A DNA stretch of 25,565 nt, taken from contig DASRMP010000044.1 of assembly GCA_035647855.1 (NCBI GenBank), positions 1-25,565 of the forward strand, given 5' to 3'. The notes below the pieces were generated by a model that saw only the letters and a program-made list of their open reading frames with translations, was not told where the DNA came from and searched no databases. Origin of the DNA: JAAZBW01 sp035647855 (GTDB lineage: Bacteria; Actinomycetota; Actinomycetes; Actinomycetales; Actinomycetaceae). Shown here piece after piece: positions 14,363 through 21,571 of this stretch; position 1 is the stretch's first letter; every line of letters begins with the position of its first letter. The position numbers and the translations under genes are program-made.

Positions 14363-14935
14363 ATGAATGAACCAGGCCGCCTTCAGGTGATCGCCGGGCC
14401 GATGTTCGCGGGAAAATCCGAGGAACTGCTACGCCGCGTACGCCGCGCGCAACTGGCCGGTCTCGATGTCGAGGTGGTCAACCACGCCTTCGACGCCCGT
14501 CACGGCAGCGGCGAGGTGTCCTCGCACGCCGGCCTGAGCATCTCCTCAGTAGCCGTTCCCGACGTCGACGGTCTCCTTGCGGTCGTCGGCGGCCGGCACC
14601 TCGACCTCCTCGCCATCGACGAGGCACAGTTCTTCGGTCCGGACCTCATCCCCGCCGTCGAGATGCTGGTCGGTCGCGGAATGACCGTCGTCGTCGCAGG
14701 ACTCTGCGTCACCTACGACGGCCGCCCCTTCGAGCCGCTCCCATCCCTCATGGCGATCGCCGAGGACGTCGTGAAGCTCACCGCCGTGTGTTCCGTCTGT
14801 GGGAGGGACGCCGCGTTCCACCAGCGAGTTCACGACGACGGCGTGGGTGATGCCCGGCACCCGGTCGCCGAGCACGTGGGCGGAATCGAGACGTACCAGG
14901 CGCGGTGCCGAAGGCATACTAGATTTCCTTCATGA
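14363..14935 (+). CDS. tdk: Thymidine kinase, type II
   Basis: It phosphorylates thymidine (and deoxyuridine) to the monophosphate for dTTP salvage. The 190-residue protein has the P-loop AGPMFAGKSEEL (11-22), catalytic E87 within DEAQFF, the lasso-type loop with YDGRPFEPLP, and a structural zinc site formed by C143 and C146 (CSVC) with C182 and H185 near the end. Length is typical of the bacterial type II enzyme. ATG 14363 gives the usual short head; GTG 14354 adds three residues. No strong ribosome site is seen for either. Its TGA overlaps the ATG of the dCMP deaminase gene (ATGA at 14932-14935), so the pair forms a deoxypyrimidine salvage operon. Confidence 0.95.
   Translation: MNEPGRLQVIAGPMFAGKSEELLRRVRRAQLAGLDVEVVNHAFDARHGSGEVSSHAGLSISSVAVPDVDGLLAVVGGRHLDLLAIDEAQFFGPDLIPAVEMLVGRGMTVVVAGLCVTYDGRPFEPLPSLMAIAEDVVKLTAVCSVCGRDAAFHQRVHDDGVGDARHPVAEHVGGIETYQARCRRHTRFPS
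14920..14925 (+). promoter_or_regulatory. Candidate internal -10 element (TAGATT) before the dCMP deaminase gene
   Basis: TAGATT lies inside the end of tdk and is followed by TCCTTC and then ATG 14932, the same 6-nt spacing as at ychF. It could drive a leaderless monocistronic mRNA for the deaminase in addition to tdk read-through. No Shine-Dalgarno is present at this start. Overlap with tdk coding sequence makes chance occurrence harder to exclude. Confidence 0.3.
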
Positions 14936-15387
14936 CCTCTGGACGCCGCCCCACTTTCGACGAACTCGGCATGGCAACCGCACACCTCTGGGCGTCGCGA
15001 AGCTCGGACGACAAGGTACGGGTCGGCGCCTGCCTGCTCGATCACAACAACAGGGTCGTGGGGGTGGGCTACAACGGCCGGGCGGCCGGCGAGCCGAACG
15101 AGCGGGAGTCTTCCGAGCAGGGCCTGAGCGGATTCATTCACGCGGAGGTGAACGCGCTCCTGGCAGCGAACTGGAACGGCGAGGCGCACACGATGTACGT
15201 CACTCACGAACCGTGCGCGACCTGCGCACGGCTGATCGTCAACAGCCGCCGCGTCCGCCGCCTGGTGTTCGACACCCCCTACACCGAGGAGATCCGGATG
15301 TCATGGGGACTGCCGTCAGGGCAGCAGATCCTGGAGGAATCCGGCATCCAGGTCGAGCGAGCGCTCGCCGAGCCCAAGGCAAGGTGA
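14932..15387 (+). CDS. dCMP deaminase family protein (CDA-fold zinc deaminase)
   Basis: The protein probably deaminates dCMP to dUMP, the precursor for thymidylate synthase. The 151-residue sequence shows the zinc motifs H70-A-E72 in FIHAEVNALL and P94-C95-A-T-C98 in EPCATCARLI, and the substrate-loop segment GYNGRAAGEPNE, which resembles the GYNG-P segment of dCMP/ComEB deaminases. The family's extra zinc-binding Cys/His insert of some phage enzymes is absent. Its start overlaps the thymidine kinase stop, linking two routes to dTMP in one unit. A cytidine or tRNA deaminase is less likely because of the GYNG loop and the neighbour. Confidence 0.88.
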   Translation: MTSGRRPTFDELGMATAHLWASRSSDDKVRVGACLLDHNNRVVGVGYNGRAAGEPNERESSEQGLSGFIHAEVNALLAANWNGEAHTMYVTHEPCATCARLIVNSRRVRRLVFDTPYTEEIRMSWGLPSGQQILEESGIQVERALAEPKAR

Positions 15388-15411
15388 CGCCGCGATCGTG
15401 ACGTTCTACGA

Positions 15412-15431
15412 GGCGCTCACTCCTGAGTGCC
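15412..15431. terminator. Hairpin between convergent dCMP deaminase and aquaporin genes
   Basis: GGCGCTCA pairs with TGAGTGCC (one G-U pair) around a CTCC loop in the 54-bp gap between two converging genes. There is no U-run on either strand. The position between convergent stops makes a bidirectional terminator the likely role. Confidence 0.45.
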
Positions 15432-15441
15432 TGCGCCGCGA

Positions 15442-16206
15442 TCAGCGATCCTCGAGAGCGATCGCGTCCTCGAGGACTTTCTCGCTCGTGTTCGGGAACA
15501 GGATCGGGTAGAGCAGGCCCGCGATGGCCGCTCCGACGAGCGGCGCCAAGAAGAACGCCCACACCTGTATGAGGGCCTCGGACCCGGCGAACCACGCGAC
15601 ACCGAGGGAACGGGCGGGGTTCACGGAAGTGTTGGAGATCGGGATCGAGACGAGGTGGATGAGCGTCAGCGAGAGTCCGATCGAGATCGGGGCGAAGCCC
15701 TGCGGGGCGCGCGAATCGGTGGAACCGAGGATCACGAAGAGGAAGATCATCGTGAGGATCGTCTCTGCGAGCAGGACGGCGAGAAGCGAGTAGCCGTCCG
15801 GCGAGCGCTCGCCGTAGCCGTTGCTGGCGAAGCCGGAGGCGACGGCGTCGAAGCCCGGACGGCCCGAGGCGATCACGAAGAGGAGGGCACCCGCCACGCT
15901 CGCTCCCACGATCTGGATGAGCATGTAGGGCAGCACGGCCCGGCCCTCGACGCGCTTCGCGAGGAACGCCCCGAGCGTTACGGCGGGGTTGAAGTGGCCT
16001 CCGGAGATGTGACCCACCGCGTACGCCATCACCAGGACTGTGAGACCGAACGCGAGCGCCACGCCGAGGAAGCCGATGCCCATGTTGACGCCTGCCTCGG
16101 CATCCATGACCTGGGCGGCGAAGATGGCGGAGCCCGCTCCGCCGAAAACTAGTACGAAGGTGCCGAGGAACTCGGCGACCAGACGAACCGGGAAACTCTG
16201 GTGCAT
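15442..16206 (-). CDS. aqpZ: Aquaporin Z-type water channel
   Basis: The 254-residue integral membrane protein has six hydrophobic helices and both pore half-helices: HFNPAVT (N73) and SVNPARS (N196, R199). H184 in TLIHLVSIP and the R after the second NPA form the narrow aromatic/arginine filter of water-selective AqpZ, as opposed to glycerol facilitators. It should carry water across the cytoplasmic membrane. ATG 16206 is preferred to the longer frame because GGGGAGG lies about 7 nt upstream and the resulting MHQSFPVRLVAEFLGTF head fits the family. It converges on the dCMP deaminase gene. Confidence 0.95.
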   Translation of the reverse strand: MHQSFPVRLVAEFLGTFVLVFGGAGSAIFAAQVMDAEAGVNMGIGFLGVALAFGLTVLVMAYAVGHISGGHFNPAVTLGAFLAKRVEGRAVLPYMLIQIVGASVAGALLFVIASGRPGFDAVASGFASNGYGERSPDGYSLLAVLLAETILTMIFLFVILGSTDSRAPQGFAPISIGLSLTLIHLVSIPISNTSVNPARSLGVAWFAGSEALIQVWAFFLAPLVGAAIAGLLYPILFPNTSEKVLEDAIALEDR

Positions 16207-16272
16207 TGTGATACCTCCCCTGAGAGACGGATTCATGCCGCAGGCGACACTAACGGACTTGTGGTCGCATAG

Positions 16273-16854
16273 TCACCCCTGCTCCGGGATCCGGGCATGT
16301 GCGCTTCGGCCGAGAGGGAGCCGTGCGGCAACCTCGTGACGGGCCGTGCGTCCCGGTCCCTCCCCGAGGAAGCTCTCGACGAGCTCGATCTCCCCGACCT
16401 CCCACGAGGAGGAATAGAACGTGTCGAGCACGCGGAGCCACCTCGTCGCGTCCTCGCGGGTCCGCAGCCGTGCGAGGGTCAGGTGCGCCTTGAACGCCTT
16501 GCCGTCCGCGGGCGCGCCGATCCTGTTGCCGGCGGCACGGGCGCCGCGGGCGAGTCGGCCGAGGGGCTCGCGCGCCTCGTGGTTCACGCCGAGCCAGAGC
16601 ACTGCCGCGCGCGAAGGATCAGGGAACGCGCCCGCTCCCCCCAGGCGCGCCACGAACGGCTCCACGCGCGTGGCTGCCCGTCCGAGCCGTTCGATCAGGT
16701 CGTCGATGCGGTGCTCTGGCACCCGCTGCATGAACGCGAGGGTCAGATGCCAGTTCTCGGAGCGGGTCCACGCCATTTCGGGACGTGACTCGAGGAACTC
16801 CTCCAACTCCCCGACAACATCCAGGGGCGGCCGGACGGCGACGAACATACGCAT
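16273..16854 (-). CDS. thpR: 2'-5' RNA ligase family protein / RNA 2',3'-cyclic phosphodiesterase (ThpR-like)
   Basis: The 193-residue protein opens MRMFVAVRPP and has the two HXTX motifs of the 2H phosphoesterase superfamily, HLTL at 36-39 and HLTL at 124-127, arranged in the ThpR pattern. Members hydrolyse 2',3'-cyclic phosphate RNA ends and can join 2'-5' linkages in vitro; the physiological substrate is unclear. ATG 16854 is chosen because the protein begins directly at the first beta strand; GTG 16872 lies too close to its AGGAG to be convincing. It is divergent from the UPF0371 gene. Confidence 0.92.
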   Translation of the reverse strand: MRMFVAVRPPLDVVGELEEFLESRPEMAWTRSENWHLTLAFMQRVPEHRIDDLIERLGRAATRVEPFVARLGGAGAFPDPSRAAVLWLGVNHEAREPLGRLARGARAAGNRIGAPADGKAFKAHLTLARLRTREDATRWLRVLDTFYSSSWEVGEIELVESFLGEGPGRTARHEVAARLPLGRSAHARIPEQG

Positions 16855-16976
16855 GCCCCGAGTCTGCCGCACTCCTGCCGCGCGGGCCGCGCCGCGGCAA
16901 CGCGAATGCCGCCCTGACCTCTCCGCGCGCTAATGTCGGCCGGGGGGACCGGCGATCAGGAGGCGTGACAGCGGGT

Positions 16977-18461
16977 ATGACGTGCTTCGACAGGGAGAAG
17001 TACCTGGCGCTTCAGTCTCGGGAGATCGAGGAGAGGCGCGCCAAGTTCGGCGGCAAGCTCTACCTGGAGATGGGCGGCAAGCTCTTCGATGATCTCCACG
17101 CCTCACGGGTCCTTCCGGGATTCACGCCGGACAACAAGATCGAGATGCTCGAGACCATCAAGGACGACATCGAGATCGTCATGGTCGTCTCCGCACAGGA
17201 CCTGTCCCGCAACAAGTCCCGCGCCGACCTGGGTATTCGCTACGACGAGGACGTCCTCCGCCTGCTCGACGCCTTCCGGGAGCGCGGGCTCTATGTCGGT
17301 TCGGTGGTGCTCTCGCAGCTCACCGATGACAACGAGCTCGCCCGCGATTTCAAGCGCAAACTCGAGCGGTCGGGCATCAGGGTGTACCGCCACTACCCGA
17401 TCAGGGGATACCCGCACGATGTGAAGCTCATCGTGAGCGACCACGGCTACGGACGGAACGAGTACATCGAGACCACGCGCGACGTCGTCGTGATGACGGC
17501 ACCCGGACCCGGGAGCGGCAAGATGGCGACCTGCCTCTCGCAGATGTACCACGATCACAAGCGCGGCACCGCCTCGGGCTACGCCAAGTTCGAGACGTTC
17601 CCCATCTGGAACCTGCGCCTCGACCATCCCGTCAACATCGCCTACGAGTCCGCCACTGCGGACCTCGATGACGTCAACATGATCGACCCCTATCACCTCG
17701 CCGCGTACGGGGTGCCGGCCGTGAACTACAACCGCGACGTCGAGGTGTTCCCGGTGCTCAACCTGCTCTTCGAACGCATCATGGGGAGTTCGCCGTACAA
17801 GTCGCCCACGGACATGGGCGTGAACATGGCCGGGTTCTGCATCGCCGACGACGACTGCTGCCGCCACGCCTCCGAGCAGGAGGTCATCCGGCGCTACTAC
17901 AAGGCGCTCGTCCACGAGCGCAAGGAGCAACTCGAACCCGAGGAGTCGGACAAGGTCGCCATTCTCATGGGGACACTCGGGATCGACGTCGGGGATCGCC
18001 CGGTTGTCGAGCCCACACTGGCGACGGCGAAGCGCACCCGGGGCCCGTCCGCCGCCATCCAGTTGCACGATGGCCGCATCGTCACGGGAAAGACGTCGCC
18101 GCTGCTCGGGGCGTCCTCGGCGATGCTGCTGAACGCGCTGAAGGCGCTCGCGGGGATCGACCATTCAATCGATCTGCTGGCGCCGGAGTCGATCGAGCCG
18201 ATCCAGGTCCTCAAGACGCAGCACCTCGGCAGCCGCAATCCGCGCCTGCACACGGACGAGGTGCTGATCGCGCTGTCGAGCAGCGCCACCACGAACCCGT
18301 ACGCCGCCGAGGCGCTCGAACACCTGCAACACCTGCGAGGTTGCGACGTCCACACCAGCGTGATCCTCGGCAACGTGGACGAGGGCATCTTCCGCAGCCT
18401 CGGCATCCACGTCACGAGCGAACCCGTGTACCAGGAGAAGCGCCTGTACCGGAAGCGCTGA
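16977..18461 (+). CDS. UPF0371 / DUF1846 family protein
   Basis: The 494-residue protein belongs to the widespread but uncharacterised DUF1846 family. It begins TCFDREKYLALQSREI, has a kinase-like GPGSGKMATCLSQMYHDH segment in the first half (a P-loop-like GxGSGK), a conserved cysteine cluster GFCIADDDCCRHAS in the middle, and a second half with GRIVTGKTSPLLGASSA. It is predicted cytoplasmic, with no signal or membrane segment. The family's fold is known, but its reaction, to my knowledge, is not. ATG 16977 has AGGAGG 13 nt upstream, which is long; GTG 16965 lies too close to the same site. The upstream part of the longer open frame is antisense to the ThpR gene. Confidence 0.92.
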   Translation: MTCFDREKYLALQSREIEERRAKFGGKLYLEMGGKLFDDLHASRVLPGFTPDNKIEMLETIKDDIEIVMVVSAQDLSRNKSRADLGIRYDEDVLRLLDAFRERGLYVGSVVLSQLTDDNELARDFKRKLERSGIRVYRHYPIRGYPHDVKLIVSDHGYGRNEYIETTRDVVVMTAPGPGSGKMATCLSQMYHDHKRGTASGYAKFETFPIWNLRLDHPVNIAYESATADLDDVNMIDPYHLAAYGVPAVNYNRDVEVFPVLNLLFERIMGSSPYKSPTDMGVNMAGFCIADDDCCRHASEQEVIRRYYKALVHERKEQLEPEESDKVAILMGTLGIDVGDRPVVEPTLATAKRTRGPSAAIQLHDGRIVTGKTSPLLGASSAMLLNALKALAGIDHSIDLLAPESIEPIQVLKTQHLGSRNPRLHTDEVLIALSSSATTNPYAAEALEHLQHLRGCDVHTSVILGNVDEGIFRSLGIHVTSEPVYQEKRLYRKR

Positions 18462-18467
18462 ACCCAC

Positions 18468-19355
18468 TCAGAGGCCGAGCCATTCCTTCCACCTGGGGAC
18501 CTCGGCCCTCGCCTGCGTTCGGCCGAGCGAGTGCGAGGCGGCGAGTTTCGGGACCGAGCGCTCGCCGTTCGTGACCGGCATCGTCTCGGGCAGGAACAGC
18601 ATGGCCTTACCCTCGCGCTCCAGTTCGAACAGCTCTTCGCGCGTCTCGTTGTACCGCCGCCACCGGGTGATGAGCGCGTCCGCGACGGCGGGGTGCGTAC
18701 GGAAGTACCGCTTGTACGCGCCGGGGAACCGCTCGGGCCGCTTCTTGTACTCGCGGGGCTGAGTGAGGATCACGAGGAACTTCTCGTAGCCGTCCGCCAT
18801 GGCGATATCGGTCGCGATTCCGCCCGACGGCCCGAGCGCGCCGTCCACGTATACGTGCTCGCCGATCGTCACCGGTGGCATCAGGACGGGCATCGTGGAG
18901 GAGGCCTGCACCCTGATCATCAGGTCATCGATCCCGGGGCAGTCTTCGTTGGTGAACCAGACCTGCTCGCCGTTGTCCACGCGGAAGGCGCCGATCCGCA
19001 TTCGGGCGGGGTTCGCCTGGAAGGCCTCGAAGTTGTAGGGGAGTGCCTGACCGGGCGCGCCGGTCTGCTGGTAGATGTAGTTCGCGTTGAAGAGCCCGTC
19101 GCCGCGCAGGAAGGTACGCATGTCCCCGAATCGCGAGTCGGCCGCGAACTCCACGAAGGATCGCCGCGCACGCTCAGGATCGCGGGCGAGGTAGTTGGCG
19201 GTGTTCGAGGAGCCCGCCGAGATGCCCGCCACGTAGTCGATGTGGATCCCGGCGGCGAGGAGTTCGATCACGGCGCCGGAGGTGTAGCTGGCCCGCATTC
19301 CGCCGCCCTCGAAGATGAGCGCGACGTCCTGCACGTTGTTGGTGAACTCCTTCAT
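18468..19355 (-). CDS. Patatin-like phospholipase family protein (YjjU/RssA-like)
   Basis: The 295-residue protein carries the patatin Ser-Asp dyad: oxyanion loop EGGGMR (16-21), nucleophile S46 in GISAGSS, and D171 in VDGALG. Length and the MRASYTSGAVIELL segment match bacterial YjjU-type patatins, predicted esterases or lipases with unknown natural lipid. No signal peptide or membrane helix is visible. The start ATG 19355 removes a non-family extension in the open frame. A TAGGCT hexamer (19363-19368, minus strand) ends 7 nt before it and there is no strong ribosome site, so the mRNA may be leaderless. It converges on the UPF0371 gene with 6 bp between stops. Confidence 0.9.
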   Translation of the reverse strand: MKEFTNNVQDVALIFEGGGMRASYTSGAVIELLAAGIHIDYVAGISAGSSNTANYLARDPERARRSFVEFAADSRFGDMRTFLRGDGLFNANYIYQQTGAPGQALPYNFEAFQANPARMRIGAFRVDNGEQVWFTNEDCPGIDDLMIRVQASSTMPVLMPPVTIGEHVYVDGALGPSGGIATDIAMADGYEKFLVILTQPREYKKRPERFPGAYKRYFRTHPAVADALITRWRRYNETREELFELEREGKAMLFLPETMPVTNGERSVPKLAASHSLGRTQARAEVPRWKEWLGL

Positions 19356-19362
19356 ACTTCTG

Positions 19363-19368
19363 AGCCTA
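19363..19368 (-). promoter_or_regulatory. Candidate -10 element (TAGGCT) for the patatin-like gene
   Basis: TAGGCT on the minus strand is followed by seven bases (CAGAAGT) and then the ATG. The spacing suits transcription starting at the start codon. It lies in the 89-bp divergent gap shared with the thiol peroxidase gene. No -35 is assigned. Confidence 0.3.
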
Positions 19369-19444
19369 GTTCGCGTCTGGCGCACGGCCGGACTTCCGCT
19401 CAGGGCTGATGACAATCGCCACGCACACTTGAGAGGCTGGACTC

Positions 19445-19969
19445 ATGGCCAACATCACTCGCAAAGGAATCCCCGTGACCACGATCGGTGAGCTGCCCGC
19501 GGTGGGCGGCGCCGCTCCGGACTTCGAACTTGTCGGCAAGGACCTCGTGCCCTTCACACTCGCCGACTTCGCCGGCCGGCGCGTGGTCCTCAACATCTTC
19601 CCCTCGCTGGACACCGGCGTCTGCGCCGCCTCGGTCCGCCGGTTCAACAAGCTTGCGGCCGATCTCGAGAACACGGCCGTCATCTGCGCCTCCGAGGATC
19701 TGCCGTTCGCGCACAGCCGCTTCTGCGTGGCCGAAGGGATTGAGAACGTGGTCACCGGCTCTGCCTTCCGCTCCACCTTCGGGCGCGACTACGGCGTGAC
19801 GATGGCGGACGGCGAGGCGAGGGGACTCTTCGCGCGTGCGATCGTCGTGGTGGATACGGACGGCACGGTGATCTACACCGAACTGGTTCCGGAGACCGGA
19901 AACGAGCCCGACTACGACGGCGCGATGGCGGCGCTGGGTGAGCCCTCCGCCGTGAGCAGCGACGCCTGA
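19445..19969 (+). CDS. tpx: Thiol peroxidase (atypical 2-Cys peroxiredoxin)
   Basis: Tpx reduces hydrogen peroxide and alkyl hydroperoxides using thioredoxin. The 174-residue protein has peroxidatic C60 in PSLDTGVCAAS and resolving C94 in SRFCVAEG, at the positions expected from E. coli Tpx (C61, C95). The SEDLPFAHSRF segment is also diagnostic. A third cysteine, C81, in VICASEDL, replaces the usual small residue and is unusual for the family. The C-terminus is about seven residues longer than in most homologues. The start ATG 19445 follows a GAGAGG purine stretch. The next gene begins one base after the stop, implying a shared transcript. Confidence 0.95.
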   Translation: MANITRKGIPVTTIGELPAVGGAAPDFELVGKDLVPFTLADFAGRRVVLNIFPSLDTGVCAASVRRFNKLAADLENTAVICASEDLPFAHSRFCVAEGIENVVTGSAFRSTFGRDYGVTMADGEARGLFARAIVVVDTDGTVIYTELVPETGNEPDYDGAMAALGEPSAVSSDA

Positions 19970-19970
19970 G

Positions 19971-21116
19971 GTGGAGGGTCGCCGCGCCGCGGAGATCGAA
20001 CCTGAGGACGCCGGAATGGACCGCCGCGCGCTCGTCGGTGCCCTACGCCTCGCCGCCTCGCGCCCCGGCAGCGGGAGTCTCACGGTCGCCCGCCACGGTC
20101 ACGTCGTCTTCGACCACCACTGGGGTCGCTCGAAGGGTGACCTTCACTGGGTCTTCTCCGCGTCGAAGGCAGTCGTCGCGGTCCTCACGCACCAACTCGT
20201 CGACGACGGCGCCGCCGCCCTCGACGATCCCGTCGCCCGTTTCTGGCCCGAGTTCGGAGAGCACGGGAAAGACGTCATCACGCTGCGGAACGTGCTTACC
20301 CACCGCACCACGATTCCGACGGCACGAGGCCTGCTCGGCGGCGGCGCGATGGGCGAGACGGCCGTGATGACCGACTGGGACACGTCCCTCCGGCGTATTG
20401 CCTCCGCGCGGCTGCGGGGTACCCCGGGGGCGTATCCGGCCTACGGCTACCTTGATTTCGGATTCATCCTCGGCGAGGTCATCCAGCGCATTACGGGCGA
20501 TCCGTTCGAAGCGGTGGCCGCCGCGCGGGTTTTCGAGCCGCTCGGTATGACCTGTTCGTGGTTCGGAGCGCCGCCCGAGGCCGAGAAACGCATTGTGCCA
20601 CTGACCGGAGGCAACCCGGTCGCGCGCGTGGTCGCGCGCGTGGTGAACCGCCCGAAGACCCACGCGGCCGTGATTCCCGCCGGTGGACTCACGACGACGA
20701 CGGCCGATCTCGTCCGGTTCTACGAGGCGCTGCGGCTCGGCGGGGAGGCGGGCGGCGTTCGCATCCTCTCGCCGGAGAGCGGGGCCGAACTCGTCCGGCA
20801 GTCGGACCGCGGGCAGCGCGACCGGTTCGTCACGCTCAACGTCCGTTACGGCCAGGGCGTCCAGCTCGGCGGCCCCCGCAATGACCAAATCGGCTGGGGC
20901 CCGTTCGGCCGTGACTCGCTGCCGACGACGTTCGGTCACAACGGCTCGAATGTCGCCATCGCCTGGACCGACCCGGTCAGGGGACTCTCCTACGCCCATG
21001 TCACCGGGTATCAGTCCACCTATCTCAGGGACTTCGCCCACCTCGCCGAGGTCGCTGACGCCGTGCTCGCCTCGACCGGGCCACTCGAAGAAGGGAACAG
21101 CCATGTCGACTCCTGA
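19971..21116 (+). CDS. Serine hydrolase of the beta-lactamase/esterase (class C-like) family
   Basis: The 381-residue protein has the penicillin-binding fold signature: S63-A-S-K66 in WVFSASKAVVA, a YGYLDFGFILGEVIQR segment in place of the usual Y-x-N helix, and a C-terminal HNGSN as the H/K-T-G element. It lacks a signal peptide, which favours a cytoplasmic esterase or peptidase over a secreted beta-lactamase; the substrate is unknown. GTG 19971 starts one base after the tpx stop. The last 14 bases overlap the Nudix gene (ATG 21103), so tpx, this gene and the Nudix gene probably form one operon. Confidence 0.87.
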   Translation: MEGRRAAEIEPEDAGMDRRALVGALRLAASRPGSGSLTVARHGHVVFDHHWGRSKGDLHWVFSASKAVVAVLTHQLVDDGAAALDDPVARFWPEFGEHGKDVITLRNVLTHRTTIPTARGLLGGGAMGETAVMTDWDTSLRRIASARLRGTPGAYPAYGYLDFGFILGEVIQRITGDPFEAVAAARVFEPLGMTCSWFGAPPEAEKRIVPLTGGNPVARVVARVVNRPKTHAAVIPAGGLTTTTADLVRFYEALRLGGEAGGVRILSPESGAELVRQSDRGQRDRFVTLNVRYGQGVQLGGPRNDQIGWGPFGRDSLPTTFGHNGSNVAIAWTDPVRGLSYAHVTGYQSTYLRDFAHLAEVADAVLASTGPLEEGNSHVDS

Positions 21117-21570
21117 TTTCATCCTCGCGCTGCGCGAGAAGGTGGGGACGGCACCCCTCTGGCTGAGCGGCGTTACCGCGGTCGTCGAGAGGGACGGGGA
21201 AATCCTGATGGTGAGGCGTGCGGACAACGGCAGGTGGACGCCCGTGACCGGCATCATCGATCCGGGGGAGGAACCGGCGGCCGCGGCGCGACGCGAGATT
21301 CTCGAGGAGACCGGTGTCCACGCCGAGGCCGTGCGTTTGGCGTCCGTCACCGTGACCAAACCCGTGACGTACGCCAACGGCGACGTCACCCAGTACATCG
21401 ACCTGTGCTTCCGGTTCCGCTGGATCTCGGGCGAACCGTATCCCGCCGACGGCGAGAACACTGAGGCACACTGGATCCCGTTCGGCGAGTTGCCGGAACT
21501 CTCGCCGCAGCACGCGGCGAATGTCGCGCGCGCCCTGTCGGACGCGGAGGCCGCCTACTTCCGCAGTTAG
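21103..21570 (+). CDS. Nudix hydrolase
   Basis: The 155-residue protein contains a complete Nudix box, G50-x5-E56-x7-R64-E65-x2-E68-E69-x-G71-V72, with a preceding RWTPVTG strand and a later YIDLCFRF strand and WIPFGELP segment. It resembles small actinobacterial MutT-like proteins that hydrolyse nucleoside diphosphate derivatives; the exact substrate cannot be told. The start ATG 21103 has AAGGGA about 7 nt upstream, lying within the end of the serine hydrolase gene. Its stop is one base from the end of the convergent citrate synthase gene. Placement behind thiol peroxidase allows a role in clearing oxidised nucleotides, which is inference. Confidence 0.93.
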   Translation: MSTPDFILALREKVGTAPLWLSGVTAVVERDGEILMVRRADNGRWTPVTGIIDPGEEPAAAARREILEETGVHAEAVRLASVTVTKPVTYANGDVTQYIDLCFRFRWISGEPYPADGENTEAHWIPFGELPELSPQHAANVARALSDAEAAYFRS

Positions 21571-21571
21571 G

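Noticed and set aside
20043..21461. 472-codon open frame on the minus strand
   Set aside because: It lies antisense to the serine hydrolase and Nudix genes, both of which have clear catalytic motifs. The translated antisense product shows no domain and is typical of GC-rich shadow frames.
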